64,000 bases of DNA, from positions 806,001 through 870,000 of the forward strand of contig NZ_CP195303.1 in NCBI RefSeq assembly GCF_051245535.1. The letters are read 5' to 3'. Shown piece after piece: positions 8,286 through 15,974 of this stretch. Made by a program: the position numbers and the translations under genes. Source of the stretch: Micavibrio aeruginosavorus_D. Lineage in GTDB: Bacteria > Pseudomonadota > Alphaproteobacteria > Micavibrionales > Micavibrionaceae. The notes beneath the pieces were generated by a model, which worked only from the letters and a program-made list of their open reading frames with translations, was not told the DNA's origin and searched no databases. Every line of letters starts with the position of its first letter. Positions within the stretch are counted from its first letter, which is position 1.

Positions 8286-9239
8286 CTATATCCCCGGCCT
8301 GATAAACACTTTTAAAATAACCGCATCTTCACCCCTGTCGGACTCCTTGCGTAGATGAATCGTAGGCTCGGATAAAAGATAATGGCTGCGCGGGCTTTGA
8401 TAGGAGGTGTCTCCATCCACAACGAGTTCTTTTAAGCCCAATAAATTCGTGCATTCTCCGTCCAGCAACTCTTGCCCTGTCGCCAGCAGACGCGCTTGCT
8501 CCTCTGGATTATCCGTGCGCCAGACAACCGAGTGAGACATAAGCTCCATATCAGATACAGGCTCCATCATAATGAGCGACATATATGATTTTTGATCGTC
8601 CAGCATCAAAGAAAACGGTGAAGCCTTTGCCCCTTCTCGGCCATGCGGAATATGATGTTCGCCGCCCAACTGATTTTCAAAAAGATAATCGGCAGCTTGC
8701 AGGATTTTTTGTAAGCCAGGACAAAAGGCATCAGCTTGTTGTTCCAAAGCCGCACTCTGCTTTGCCACAGGCAGCGATAAAGACAATTCAGCGGATTCGG
8801 GAATGCATGTTTTTTCACAGACCATCCAGTCCACCTTTGCTGTGAGCATCACGGTGCCGGAGGGTGTATCTTTCGGCGGGGTGATTGTTATCGGCAGGGA
8901 AACTTTTCCGCTATAGCCGTAGGTGGTGAAGCCAAAATCCTTATATGTTTCCGTTGGCGGCCATTCAATCGCTCCGGCCTTGAAATCAGGCGGCAATGTC
9001 CACGCGACCCTGACAGGCAGACCTGAATCGCCAGGGGGATCGGCATAAGTGTGCCAGCCCTCCGTCAGATCAAAGTCCAGAAACACCTTAAATGGTGTAT
9101 CAAGCTGAAGGGCCTCCACATCTGTCCGCAGTTTTAGTTTCGTGGAATCGGAGCGATATTCTTCAGTATCCTGCGCGAAAGACGGCATTATTGAAAACAA
9201 TGCTGCGAGACAAAAACTAACTACCAATAAAGCTTTCAT
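8286..9239 (-). CDS. Secreted DsbD N-terminal-domain protein (ScsB-like alpha domain)
   Basis: A 317-residue periplasmic protein with a signal peptide (MKALLVVSFCLAALF...SFA). The mature part resembles the DsbD/ScsB N-terminal immunoglobulin-like domain: GWHTYADPPGDSGLPV, then DWMVCEKTCIPESAEL, whose C-x3-C pair is the expected redox site. There is no membrane domain and no thioredoxin-like C-terminus, so it is not a full DsbD. The last 150 residues are of unclear type. It could act as a thiol chaperone or metal-stress reductant in the periplasm. The ATG overlaps the merR stop by 4 bases. Confidence 0.75.
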   Translation of the reverse strand: MKALLVVSFCLAALFSIMPSFAQDTEEYRSDSTKLKLRTDVEALQLDTPFKVFLDFDLTEGWHTYADPPGDSGLPVRVAWTLPPDFKAGAIEWPPTETYKDFGFTTYGYSGKVSLPITITPPKDTPSGTVMLTAKVDWMVCEKTCIPESAELSLSLPVAKQSAALEQQADAFCPGLQKILQAADYLFENQLGGEHHIPHGREGAKASPFSLMLDDQKSYMSLIMMEPVSDMELMSHSVVWRTDNPEEQARLLATGQELLDGECTNLLGLKELVVDGDTSYQSPRSHYLLSEPTIHLRKESDRGEDAVILKVFIRPGI

Positions 9240-9664
9240 GCTTCTACCTCTTTCTTTTTTGACTTGTCACTAAGCGCATCGATAATGCTACATGTGGCAT
9301 TTTTCTCGTTGGGACAGGTGTTGATTATTACGCTCAATTCCTTTTCCAGTGCGCTAAGACTGGCTTTATCTTTTTTAATTTTTTCAAGATGCCGTTTGGC
9401 AATGGCACTGGCCTTTTCGCAGGACGCATCAAGGTTTTTACTCAGTTCAAAAAGCTCGCGGATGTCCTCGATAGAAAATCCAAGCTCGCGCCCGCGCCGG
9501 ATGAAAACCAGAAGATTAATATGATAATCGCTGTAAAGCCTGTGATTGCCGTCTGTTCGCTTCGGTGGCGGTAGCAGCCCAATGGATTCATAATGACGGA
9601 TGGTTTGAATATTGCAGCCGCTTTGCTGTGAAAGAACCCCTATAGCCAGTTTTTGCTGTTGCAT
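9236..9664 (-). CDS. MerR-family divalent-metal-responsive regulator
   Basis: 142 residues from ATG 9664 (MQQQKLAIGVLSQQSG). It has a winged helix-turn-helix (TIRHYESIGLLPPPKRTDGNHRLY), a long dimerisation helix, and Cys at positions 82, 117 and 125. This spacing nearly matches the Cys82/117/126 metal site of MerR and the equivalent triads of PbrR and CadR, so it should sense Hg, Pb, Cd or Zn; which one is not decidable here. It leads a six-gene operon with overlapping or abutting genes. A dyad just upstream (9680-9704) is the likely operator shared with the divergent gene. A longer upstream reading frame exists but lacks family support. Confidence 0.9.
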   Translation of the reverse strand: MQQQKLAIGVLSQQSGCNIQTIRHYESIGLLPPPKRTDGNHRLYSDYHINLLVFIRRGRELGFSIEDIRELFELSKNLDASCEKASAIAKRHLEKIKKDKASLSALEKELSVIINTCPNEKNATCSIIDALSDKSKKKEVEA

Positions 9665-9679
9665 ATTATGCTCTTTGAA

Positions 9680-9704
9680 AAAATCTACAATAGTTGTAGA
9701 TTTT
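9680..9704. promoter_or_regulatory. Likely MerR operator in the divergent promoter region
   Basis: A perfect inverted repeat with 11-base arms around a 3-base centre (arms AAAATCTACAA and its complement, centre TAG). It lies 15 bases upstream of the merR start and 50 bases upstream of the Met-rich gene. MerR proteins bind such dyads inside an over-long promoter spacer. A TTGAAA at 9675-9680 could be the plus-strand -35, but no convincing -10 was fixed. Confidence 0.65.
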
Positions 9705-9754
9705 ATACGCATACTGCGATAAAAAGACAAGACGAAAATAAAAGGAGACTCACA

Positions 9755-10195
9755 ATGAAACGCAAATCTATAATGACCATGGCTCTGGCAGGAGCGCTGC
9801 TTGCCTATCCGGTCGCAGGTGTTTTGGCGCAAGCCCCGCAGGGCCAAGAAACTCAAAGCCAGCAAGCTCCATGGCAGGGCATGATGGGTATGGGCAAAAA
9901 CATGATGGGCGGCATGGGAAACATGTCTATGGGGTGTACAGGCATGAAAAATTGTCCCTGTCCCATGATGCGGGGGCAAGGGCCGATGGCTCCGGTTGAC
10001 ACGCTGACCGAAGATCATGTCCGCACCATGCTTGAAAATGATTTGTCGTGGCAGGGTAATACACGCCTTAAAGTCGGTACTGTGAAAACAGGCGAAGACG
10101 GCAATATCGTGGGCGATATTGTGACGCAGGATGGCGCACTTGTTGACCGCTGGAGCGTTGACCCTAAAACGGGTGCTATGCAGCGCATGCAATAA
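9755..10195 (+). CDS. Secreted Met-rich metal-binding protein
   Basis: 146 residues from ATG 9755, preceded by AAAGGAGACTCACA, an excellent ribosome site; an upstream extension in frame is not credible. The signal peptide (MKRKSIMTMALAGALLAYPV...VLA) leads to a stretch dense in methionine and glycine with CTGMKNCPCPMM. The C-terminal half (GNTRLKVGTVKTGEDGNIVG...VDRWSVDPKTGAM) resembles small periplasmic proteins found beside metal-resistance genes. Met/Cys clusters suggest Cu(I), Ag or Hg binding. It diverges from merR across the dyad and is probably induced by it. Confidence 0.7.
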   Translation: MKRKSIMTMALAGALLAYPVAGVLAQAPQGQETQSQQAPWQGMMGMGKNMMGGMGNMSMGCTGMKNCPCPMMRGQGPMAPVDTLTEDHVRTMLENDLSWQGNTRLKVGTVKTGEDGNIVGDIVTQDGALVDRWSVDPKTGAMQRMQ

Positions 10196-10214
10196 TGATA
10201 TGCTTTAACCGTAT

Positions 10215-10253
10215 ACAAAAGGGCATTCAATTTCCGCAAGCATGTCCTTTTGT
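10215..10253 (+). terminator. Possible hairpin terminator after the Met-rich gene
   Basis: ACAAAAGGGCAT pairs imperfectly with ATGTCCTTTTGT across a 15-base loop, 20 bases after the stop codon. The T-run lies inside the stem, not after it, so this is a weak candidate. Confidence 0.3.
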
Positions 10254-10255
10254 GT

Positions 10256-10335
10256 TCAAACCTTGTAAGCATCTCGACCGGCCTTGAAGCCTTCCCACGC
10301 TACATATGGGACAATAGCCAAAGCAGCAACAGGAT
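10256..10335 (-). pseudogene. Possible C-terminal gene fragment cut by IS copy 2
   Basis: A minus-strand frame enters from the IS boundary and reads PVAALAIVPYVAWEGFKAGR then DAYKV before a TGA at 10258-10256. It looks like a hydrophobic helix plus a charged tail of a membrane protein, transcribed in the same direction as tauE and merR. With only 25 codons the coding claim is weak. The placement, ending exactly at the IS edge, is what makes it plausible as the downstream remnant of a gene lost when the composite transposon formed. Confidence 0.35.
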
Positions 10336-10350
10336 TGGTCAACCCCCATT

Positions 10351-11218
10351 TCAGAGTCCACCCTTTAAGTTACAATTCTGCGGAACTGGCGGCATGAATG
10401 AAGGGGCTGGAGCGTAAGCGGAGGCCCCTTCATTCATGTGTGCCTGCGGTGCTGGCGGTTTATAGCCCAGACTTGTGTGCGGGCGGATGTGGTTGTAGTG
10501 ATGCCGCCACTGTTCAAGAATGACCTGCGCTTCTTTCAGCGTATGGAAGGTTTCACCGTTCAGGCATTCGTCGCGCAGGCGGCCATTAAAGCTCTCGTTA
10601 TAGCCGTTCTCCCACGGGCTGCCCGGTTCGATATACAGGGTCTTGACCCCCAGCTTCGGCAGCCAGTTTCTGATCGACTTCGCCGTAAATTCTGAACCGT
10701 TGTCCGACCGGATATAATCGGGGATGCCGCGCGTGATAAACAGGTCCGTCAGCACATCCATGACATCGTCAGCTTTCAGGCTGTAGCCGGTGCGCAATGA
10801 CAGGCACTCCCGCGTATATTCATCAATCACCGTCAGCGTCCTGATCTTCGTGCCGTCTTTCAACTGCTCCGCCACGAAGTCATACGCCCAGACATGGTTC
10901 GGCCAGCAGGGACGCAGCCGGATGCAAGAGCCGTCATTTAAATACAGGCGGCCTTTCTTCTTATGTTTTTGCGGGACTTTAAGGCCTTCCTGACGCCAAA
11001 TACGCTCCACGCGCTTGTGATTTACGCGCCAGCCTTCCACGCGCAGCAAGGCCGCAATGCGCTTGTAGCCATACCGCCCGTAGCGCGTCGCCAGCCTGAT
11101 GATTGCGGCGCTGCAGGCCACGGCTTTGACCGAGCGCCGCGCACGCGCGCCGCTCCGTGACGCCCAGCTTCTGCTGCACATAAATCACAGCCTCACGCCG
11201 CCGCTGCGGGCTGGTCAA
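10351..11218 (-). pseudogene. IS3-family transposase OrfB, same apparent frameshift, copy 2
   Basis: Same structure as copy 1: the TTG-initiated N-terminus (TSPQRRREAV...) drops out of frame near base 11113, and the DDE core continues in another frame to 10351. Because both copies share the join, either the element moved while already carrying it (with transposase supplied in trans or by frameshifting), or the second copy arose by recombination rather than by transposition. Confidence 0.65.
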
Positions 11219-11493
11219 TACTTTCCCGTTGTAACTTCCTTCAATATCAGATTATCCAGTGTCAGGTCGGCAACCGCCCGTTTAAGGCGTGCATTCTCCT
11301 GCTCAAGGTCTTTCAGGCGGCGTGCCTGATCGAGGCCCAGACCACCGTACTCCTTACGCCAGCGATAATAGGTGTTCGCCGTAACCCCGATCTCCCGCAG
11401 CACTTCTTCCATGCCGCAGCCACGACCCACCATGATTTCAGCCTGCCGCAGGTGCCCGATGATCTGCTCCGATGTGTAACGCTTGCGCGCCAT
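11215..11493 (-). CDS. IS3-family transposase OrfA, copy 2
   Basis: Same protein as OrfA of copy 1 (92 residues, helix-turn-helix plus leucine-zipper-like segment). The stop overlaps the TTG start of OrfB. It could supply DNA-end recognition for both copies. Confidence 0.88.
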   Translation of the reverse strand: MARKRYTSEQIIGHLRQAEIMVGRGCGMEEVLREIGVTANTYYRWRKEYGGLGLDQARRLKDLEQENARLKRAVADLTLDNLILKEVTTGKY

Positions 11494-11570
11494 TTATGCC
11501 TCTCCTGTAAATTGTCCATAATTTACCCGGATTCACTTTCCGGGTGGACTCATTTATAGGGGGTGGCTCA

Positions 11571-11574
11571 TAAC
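11571..11574. repeat. TAAC target-site duplication, right outer copy
   Basis: TAAC directly outside the right end of IS copy 2, matching 5454-5457 outside the left end of copy 1. Together they delimit insertion of the whole composite unit. Confidence 0.75.
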
Positions 11575-11649
11575 TAACAAGAGGATGGCACTACTGGTTA
11601 TAAATGGGCTGGCTCACTTCCTTGATTTATCTGTCAAATACAGAAATCT

Positions 11650-13599
11650 TTATGGTCGATAGGCTTGGTCTTTATTAATCAGGGGCTTTTCTTCTGTTTT
11701 AGTGGTGGCAACCTTAAACGCGCCTGACATTCGGGCGGCAGGGGGCGTTTCTTCCGGGTATGGCTCGGCTTTATATTCCGGCGGCATTTTCTCCCTGATT
11801 ATGGCTGCTGTTGCGATTGTCTTATTGACCACATCCTCGTTTGTCGTGATTTTTTCCGGCGGCCTGTTCTGGCTGGAGGTGGTGAATGCGCTTTGCAGGG
11901 GTGAGGATTCTTTATAGGGCTGCGATACGGGGTTTTGTAGCCTGCTGTTTTCCAGTGCCCTTTCTACGTGTACTTGAAATCCTCGTGTTTTTTCTGACGC
12001 GGGAATATGCCAGTCCCTGCGCTCCGGGCTTGGCGGTGTAGGTTTTTCTGTATGGGTTCCTAACGGCGCTGCCGGGGTGATGCTCGTGGTGCGCTCTGCT
12101 GGCTCCTGCGCCTTTAATGGCGGCGGTATTGCTTGCTTATTAATCGGCTCCGTTATGCGGGGCTGCTCTTTTGATGGTCTGAATATCTCCGGTATCCCTT
12201 CGCGCAGCAATTCGGCTTTCAGCTTTATCTTTATACCTGATTCCTGATTGGTGATTGTCTTGGGCTTTGCACTTTCCGTGAATTTTATGGTGGGGTGTTC
12301 TGCCAATGCCTTATCGATCTTGTCCACGAATGACTTGTATTTGCGGCACTGTTCATGGGTTTCTTCCATGATTTTTAGGCGGTTTTTCATGGTCTGGATT
12401 TGTTCGTGGATGCCTGTGCGGTAGGATCGGCCATAGCGGAAATTCTGACGCACGTTACGGGTCTGATATTCTTGCTCTGTCAGGCGCAAAGCTTCACGGT
12501 TCAGGATGCGGGTAAATAAAAGTTCTTTTGAGAACCGGACAATCTCTACAATCGATTTCTTGATAACAGCCGGAAGGCTGGTCTTGGCATAGATGTTCTC
12601 AAACTGCCGTACACGATGGTCAAGCCTGACCATTTCTTTTTCCAGTGTGCGAATTTGCTCTGTCAGTGGCAGGGCTGGCCATTTGCTGCGCTCGGCGTTT
12701 ACTTTCTTGATGTCTTCAACCAGTTCGGCGCGGGTCTTGCCTTGGTCTATGGTTTTATAGTCCACCTCGCGTTTCTGGGTAGTGGCTTCTTTCTCGGCTG
12801 GCTGGTCTTGGGGCACGGCGGGGGCTGGGCCTTTGTCGCCGGAACCGCTGCCTTGCTTGCCGTCAGTATCGCCGGATTCATCTTCCTCATCTTTCTTGCC
12901 GTCTTCGTCTTCATCGTCCTTGCTGGTCTTTTCCTTGGCGGCTTTACCCTCCGGGCCGATATGGATTTGTGGGATGCGGTCTATGCCTTGATCGTCCAGC
13001 GTCCGGCGGTCGATTTTGGCATGGTTTAATCCAGCATGTTCCAAGGCATTGTTGGCAAGGGCTTCCCATATGGTGTGGATTAATTCGACCTCCTGCGGGC
13101 CTTGCTCCCGGTCGTCAAGGATGCGGGTTTTCTTGCCAAGCCCGTCTTTTGTCACCTCACGAGTCGTAAACAAAAGATGGGCGTGATGGTTGCGGGGGTC
13201 GTGACCATCCCCGTCAACGGGGCTATGCAGGGACGTATCAACGGCCACGTTGTAGCGTTCCACCAGCCATAGCGCCATATCGCGGGTCAGGGATTCGCGG
13301 GCGGGGGCTGGCAGCTCATGCGGCAGGGCTAGAATAATCTCCCGCGCCACGCGGGAATTTTTGCGGGTTTCTGCCGCTTCAACCGCGTTCCACAGGGTAA
13401 CGCGGTTGCGGGTGATTTCCGGTGCTTGCGGTGGTGTGATGATGAACGAGGCCACAACGCCTTTGCGATTGTGGTAGCGGTGCGTATGGCCCCGCCGTTC
13501 ATCATGCAGCACCGCCCCGGCGCGGTACGCGGCGGCGGCCACGGCAGAGTGGCCGTCAGCACGGGAAAACACCCGTAATGAACAATGATAAATCGCCAA
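11650..13599 (-). CDS. mobA: MobA/MobL-family (MOBQ) conjugative relaxase
   Basis: A 649-residue protein starting at TTG (MAIYHCSLRVFSRADG), the stereotyped MobA/TraA N-terminus. Tyr25 in AAAAYRAG is the likely nicking tyrosine, and NHHAHLLFTTREV (His 138, 139 and 141) is the metal-binding motif III. The first 220 residues form the relaxase domain. A Lys/Glu/Asp-rich linker and a long, mostly helical, Pro-rich tail follow, with no recognisable helicase or primase motifs. It would nick oriT and pilot the strand into a conjugation channel supplied by another element. A matching oriT lies just upstream of the gene. Confidence 0.9.
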   Translation of the reverse strand: MAIYHCSLRVFSRADGHSAVAAAAYRAGAVLHDERRGHTHRYHNRKGVVASFIITPPQAPEITRNRVTLWNAVEAAETRKNSRVAREIILALPHELPAPARESLTRDMALWLVERYNVAVDTSLHSPVDGDGHDPRNHHAHLLFTTREVTKDGLGKKTRILDDREQGPQEVELIHTIWEALANNALEHAGLNHAKIDRRTLDDQGIDRIPQIHIGPEGKAAKEKTSKDDEDEDGKKDEEDESGDTDGKQGSGSGDKGPAPAVPQDQPAEKEATTQKREVDYKTIDQGKTRAELVEDIKKVNAERSKWPALPLTEQIRTLEKEMVRLDHRVRQFENIYAKTSLPAVIKKSIVEIVRFSKELLFTRILNREALRLTEQEYQTRNVRQNFRYGRSYRTGIHEQIQTMKNRLKIMEETHEQCRKYKSFVDKIDKALAEHPTIKFTESAKPKTITNQESGIKIKLKAELLREGIPEIFRPSKEQPRITEPINKQAIPPPLKAQEPAERTTSITPAAPLGTHTEKPTPPSPERRDWHIPASEKTRGFQVHVERALENSRLQNPVSQPYKESSPLQSAFTTSSQNRPPEKITTNEDVVNKTIATAAIIREKMPPEYKAEPYPEETPPAARMSGAFKVATTKTEEKPLINKDQAYRP

Positions 13600-13775
13600 G
13601 GTTTCTCTAAAAACCTTTCTTTCCCTGCGGGCGATTTATTGTTGTTCAGAATTGTTGTTTCGCCCGGTTCCCAAAATGACCGGGCGGAATAACAACAGGG
13701 CGGCAAGATGCCGCCACAGGCCCGGATTCTTAAATCAATGAGGGCCGCACCTTAAAAGCACTCCTGCGAAGCGGG

Positions 13776-13807
13776 GCAAACGAAGTTTGCGTAAGTGCGC
13801 TCTTAAG
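13776..13807 (+). other. Putative oriT core (MOBQ / RSF1010-like nic region)
   Basis: An inverted repeat GCAAAC-GAA-GTTTGC (13776-13790) is followed at once by GTAAGTGCGCTCTTA. The RSF1010/R1162 oriT has the same layout: a repeat with a GAA loop, then GTAAATGCGCCCT, nicked next to the TG/CG step. By analogy the nick would fall near 13797-13798. Position directly upstream of a MOBQ relaxase gene is where such oriTs occur. The comparison is from memory of the R1162 site. Confidence 0.75.
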
Positions 13808-13960
13808 CCCTTATTGTTTAGGATAGCAGGGGGACATTAAGGTTTTGTTACGGAAATGCTTGAATTGCTCCACCCTTAATTCTTGCGGACTATAAAGTGA
13901 TTCTTGAGAATGGCAAAGGTGAGGTGGATGGCCAGCTACAGAAAGAAAATCCTAGCCGTT

Positions 13961-13976
13961 ACATTAAAAATAATGT
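13961..13976. promoter_or_regulatory. Dyad upstream of abiEi, probable autoregulatory operator
   Basis: A perfect palindrome ACATTA-AAAA-TAATGT ends 12 bases before the abiEi start. AbiEi antitoxins are known to repress their own promoter by binding inverted repeats, so this is the expected operator position. Confidence 0.5.
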
Positions 13977-13988
13977 ATTTTAGGTAGT

Positions 13989-14756
13989 ATGAATACCAAT
14001 AACAGAGAAAAATTAAAGAATCTGTTGGACTCGCACTTGCCGGGAACCGTTTATGTCGCTTCATGGCTGGAGGGGCGCGGCATATCCCGCGACCTCCAGA
14101 AACACTACCGCAAAAGCGGCTGGTTGGAAACGGCTGGCACAGGGGCTTTCAAACGCCCCGGCGAACAAGTGTCATGGCAGGGGGGCTTATACGCCCTGCA
14201 AGCGCAAAGCGGGCTGGACGTTCATGCAGGGGCGTTGACTGCGCTGGCTCTGCAAGGCTACGCCCATTATCTGCGCCTTGGCGCGGAAACCGTCTTTTTG
14301 TTTTCGCCGCCAAAAACCAATTTGCCCGCATGGTTCAAAAATCGCGATTGGGGGCAGAAAATCCATCATTGCAAAACCTCTGCCTTGCCTCCCGCGCTTG
14401 CGCTGGCGGATTATCAGGCCGGGGCGTTTTCAATACAAATATCCACGCCGGAACGCGCCTTTCTGGAGTGTCTGCATTTATCGCCCGATACGATCGATCT
14501 GGTAGAATGTTACCAAGTGATGGAAGGCTTAACGACCTTGCGGCCCAAGCTGCTGCAACCGCTTTTGGAACAATGCAGCTCGATCAAGGTCAAACGGCTG
14601 TTTCTCTACATGGCCGAAAAAGCCGGGCATGACTGGTTCCAGCGGCTCGATACCTCTAAATTCAATTTGGGGGCGGGGGCCAGAACCGTCACCAAGGGTG
14701 GGGTTTACGTTTCCAGCTATGGCCTGACTGTACCAGAGGAGTTAGTCAAATTATGA
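13989..14756 (+). CDS. abiEi: AbiEi-type antitoxin / transcriptional repressor (type IV TA)
   Basis: A 255-residue antitoxin. An N-terminal winged-helix region (LPGTVYVASWLEGRGISRDLQ...YRKSGWLETAGTGAFKRPG) is followed by the AbiEi C-terminal domain (LDVHAGALTALALQGYAHYL, TPERAFLECL). AbiEi proteins repress the operon and counteract AbiEii without direct binding. The gene overlaps abiEii by 4 bases (ATGA). The system functions in phage abortive infection and in stabilising mobile elements; here it probably maintains the island. Confidence 0.88.
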   Translation: MNTNNREKLKNLLDSHLPGTVYVASWLEGRGISRDLQKHYRKSGWLETAGTGAFKRPGEQVSWQGGLYALQAQSGLDVHAGALTALALQGYAHYLRLGAETVFLFSPPKTNLPAWFKNRDWGQKIHHCKTSALPPALALADYQAGAFSIQISTPERAFLECLHLSPDTIDLVECYQVMEGLTTLRPKLLQPLLEQCSSIKVKRLFLYMAEKAGHDWFQRLDTSKFNLGAGARTVTKGGVYVSSYGLTVPEELVKL

Positions 14757-15676
14757 TCTCGGAAACCTACCGCGCCCAAGTTGATTTGCTGTTACAGGTC
14801 TTGCCCCATGTGGCGAAAGAAGGGTCTTTTGCCCTCAAGGGCGGCACGGCGATAAACCTGTTTGTCCGCGATATGCCCCGCCTGTCGGTTGATATTGATT
14901 TATCGTGGCTGCCGTTTGATGATCGCGCGACCGCACTTGCTGGCATTACGGATGCCCTGCGGCGCGTCAAGGCGCGGGTGGAAACCGCTATCCCCATGTC
15001 TAAGGTTGCCTTGGTTCCGCAAAGTGACGGACAGGAAGCCAAGCTAACCTGTCAGACCCAAGCCGCGCAAATCAAAGTGGAGGTGAATACCACTATCCGG
15101 GGCAATCTCTTGCCGCCGCGCATGATGGATATTGCCGATACGGTGGAGTCCGAATTTGGGCGGTTTATGACGGTTAATGTCGTGTCCCATGCAGAGTTGT
15201 TCGGTGGGAAGATATGCGCCGCTCTCGACCGCCAGCACCCCCGCGATTTGTTTGACGTTTACCACATGCTGAACAATGAAGGGCTGACGGATGATATTCG
15301 CATGGGATTTATGGCTGCGCTTTTGAGTCATTCCCGCCCCATCCATGAAATGATACGGCCTAATTTCCAAGATCAGGAAAGAGCGTTTGAAGCGCAATTT
15401 GCAGGTATGGCTTTTACGCCGTTCAGCTATAGAGATTTTGAAGATACGCGGGAGCGTCTGGTGCAGGAAATTCACAAGAGCTGGTCAGGTAATGATCGCG
15501 CTTTCTTGCTTAGCTTCAAACAAGGGAAGCCGGACTGGTCATTATTTTCCTTAGAAAATCTATCTCGTATGCCTGCCGTGCAATGGAAGCTGCTGAACAT
15601 TCAAAAGCTAATAAAGCAAAATCCTGATAAATACGCCGAACAGTTTAAAGCCCTTGAAGATCGTCTTGGTGCGTAA
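14753..15676 (+). CDS. abiEii: AbiEii-type nucleotidyltransferase toxin (type IV TA)
   Basis: A 307-residue DUF1814/AbiEii family protein. The nucleotidyltransferase signature is visible: FALKGGTAINLF (GG-T/S motif), then RLSVDIDLSWLP with the two catalytic Asp residues. A helical C-terminal half contains HPRDLFDVYHM, the conserved family block. Known homologues transfer nucleotides to tRNA or bind GTP and arrest growth. The 4-base overlap with abiEi fixes the start and the pairing. Confidence 0.88.
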   Translation: MISETYRAQVDLLLQVLPHVAKEGSFALKGGTAINLFVRDMPRLSVDIDLSWLPFDDRATALAGITDALRRVKARVETAIPMSKVALVPQSDGQEAKLTCQTQAAQIKVEVNTTIRGNLLPPRMMDIADTVESEFGRFMTVNVVSHAELFGGKICAALDRQHPRDLFDVYHMLNNEGLTDDIRMGFMAALLSHSRPIHEMIRPNFQDQERAFEAQFAGMAFTPFSYRDFEDTRERLVQEIHKSWSGNDRAFLLSFKQGKPDWSLFSLENLSRMPAVQWKLLNIQKLIKQNPDKYAEQFKALEDRLGA

Positions 15677-15974
15677 GAAAAAGATGGATGGCCTGAAAGA
15701 TAGAGTTTTTTCTGAAAGTTGAATTTGACGATATAATACCAGACTTCCCCAGAACCATCAGTTCATGGGCATATGATTACGCGGTAGGAAACGATCAAGT
15801 TTATCGGCACACCGGAATATCTGGCGCAGCCGGATTTTGATCGAATTTTGGAGAAGGTGTACAAAGTTCGTGATCGTATCTGCGTTTTGAATATTTTCTT
15901 TTGATTTTATTGAGAAAACTCTCATTTTTTATAGGCAATTGAAATCTTTAACAAATGTGCTATATAACAAAACC
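15677..15974. other. Intergenic stretch between abiEii and the copper operon
   Basis: About 300 bases. A start-less frame from about 15705 to 15840 (VEFDDIIPDFPRT...AYDYAVGNDQVY) reads like protein but has no initiation codon and no known match, so it may be a gene remnant or chance. A small dyad GAGAAAACTCTC lies at 15912-15923, followed by the promoter candidate at 15939-15966. Confidence 0.5.
15939..15966 (+). promoter_or_regulatory. Candidate promoter of the copper operon
   Basis: TTGAAA (15939-15944), a 16-base spacer, then TATATA (15961-15966). Transcription would begin about 15973, almost on the ATG at 15975, which would make the first gene leaderless or nearly so. That would fit the lack of a ribosome site there. 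Confidence 0.4.

Larger units (their letters stand above)
5458..11570. mobile_element. Composite transposon: two direct IS3-family copies flanking a merR-led metal-resistance operon
   Basis: Two copies of the same 1,235-bp IS, in the same orientation, bracket 3.6 kb of cargo. The matching TAAC direct repeats sit only at the outer boundaries, which is what insertion of the whole 6.1-kb unit would leave. Recombination of a circular IS-plus-cargo molecule into a pre-existing IS copy would leave the same pattern. The cargo has a gene cut at each inner IS boundary: tauE at the left, and a possible C-terminal fragment at the right. It was therefore cut out of a larger metal-resistance locus. It sits between the czc operon and the relaxase gene. 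Confidence 0.75.
10336..11570 (-). mobile_element. IS3-family insertion sequence (IS407-like), copy 2
   Basis: A second copy of the element at 5458-6692, in the same orientation, with the same imperfect terminal inverted repeats and the same open frames. Its inner (left) flank is GGAT, and its outer (right) flank TAAC matches the outer flank of copy 1. Confidence 0.88.
13600..13988. other. Non-coding relaxase/abiE intergenic region with oriT
   Basis: 389 bases between the divergent relaxase and abiEi genes. No credible gene was seen. It holds a GC-rich inverted repeat (CGCCCGGTTC...GACCGGGCGG, about 13653-13688), the putative oriT at 13776-13807 and the abiE dyad at 13961-13976. Confidence 0.7.

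Noticed and set aside
9665..10192. N-terminal extension of the merR frame to about 318 residues
   Set aside because: The extension is antisense to the Met-rich gene and crosses the promoter dyad; MerR proteins start at the MQQQKLAIG position.
15705..15840. Protein-like stretch (VEFDDIIPDFPRT...) considered as a gene
   Set aside because: No start codon, bounded by stops after about 45 codons, and no recognised family; kept only as a possible remnant.
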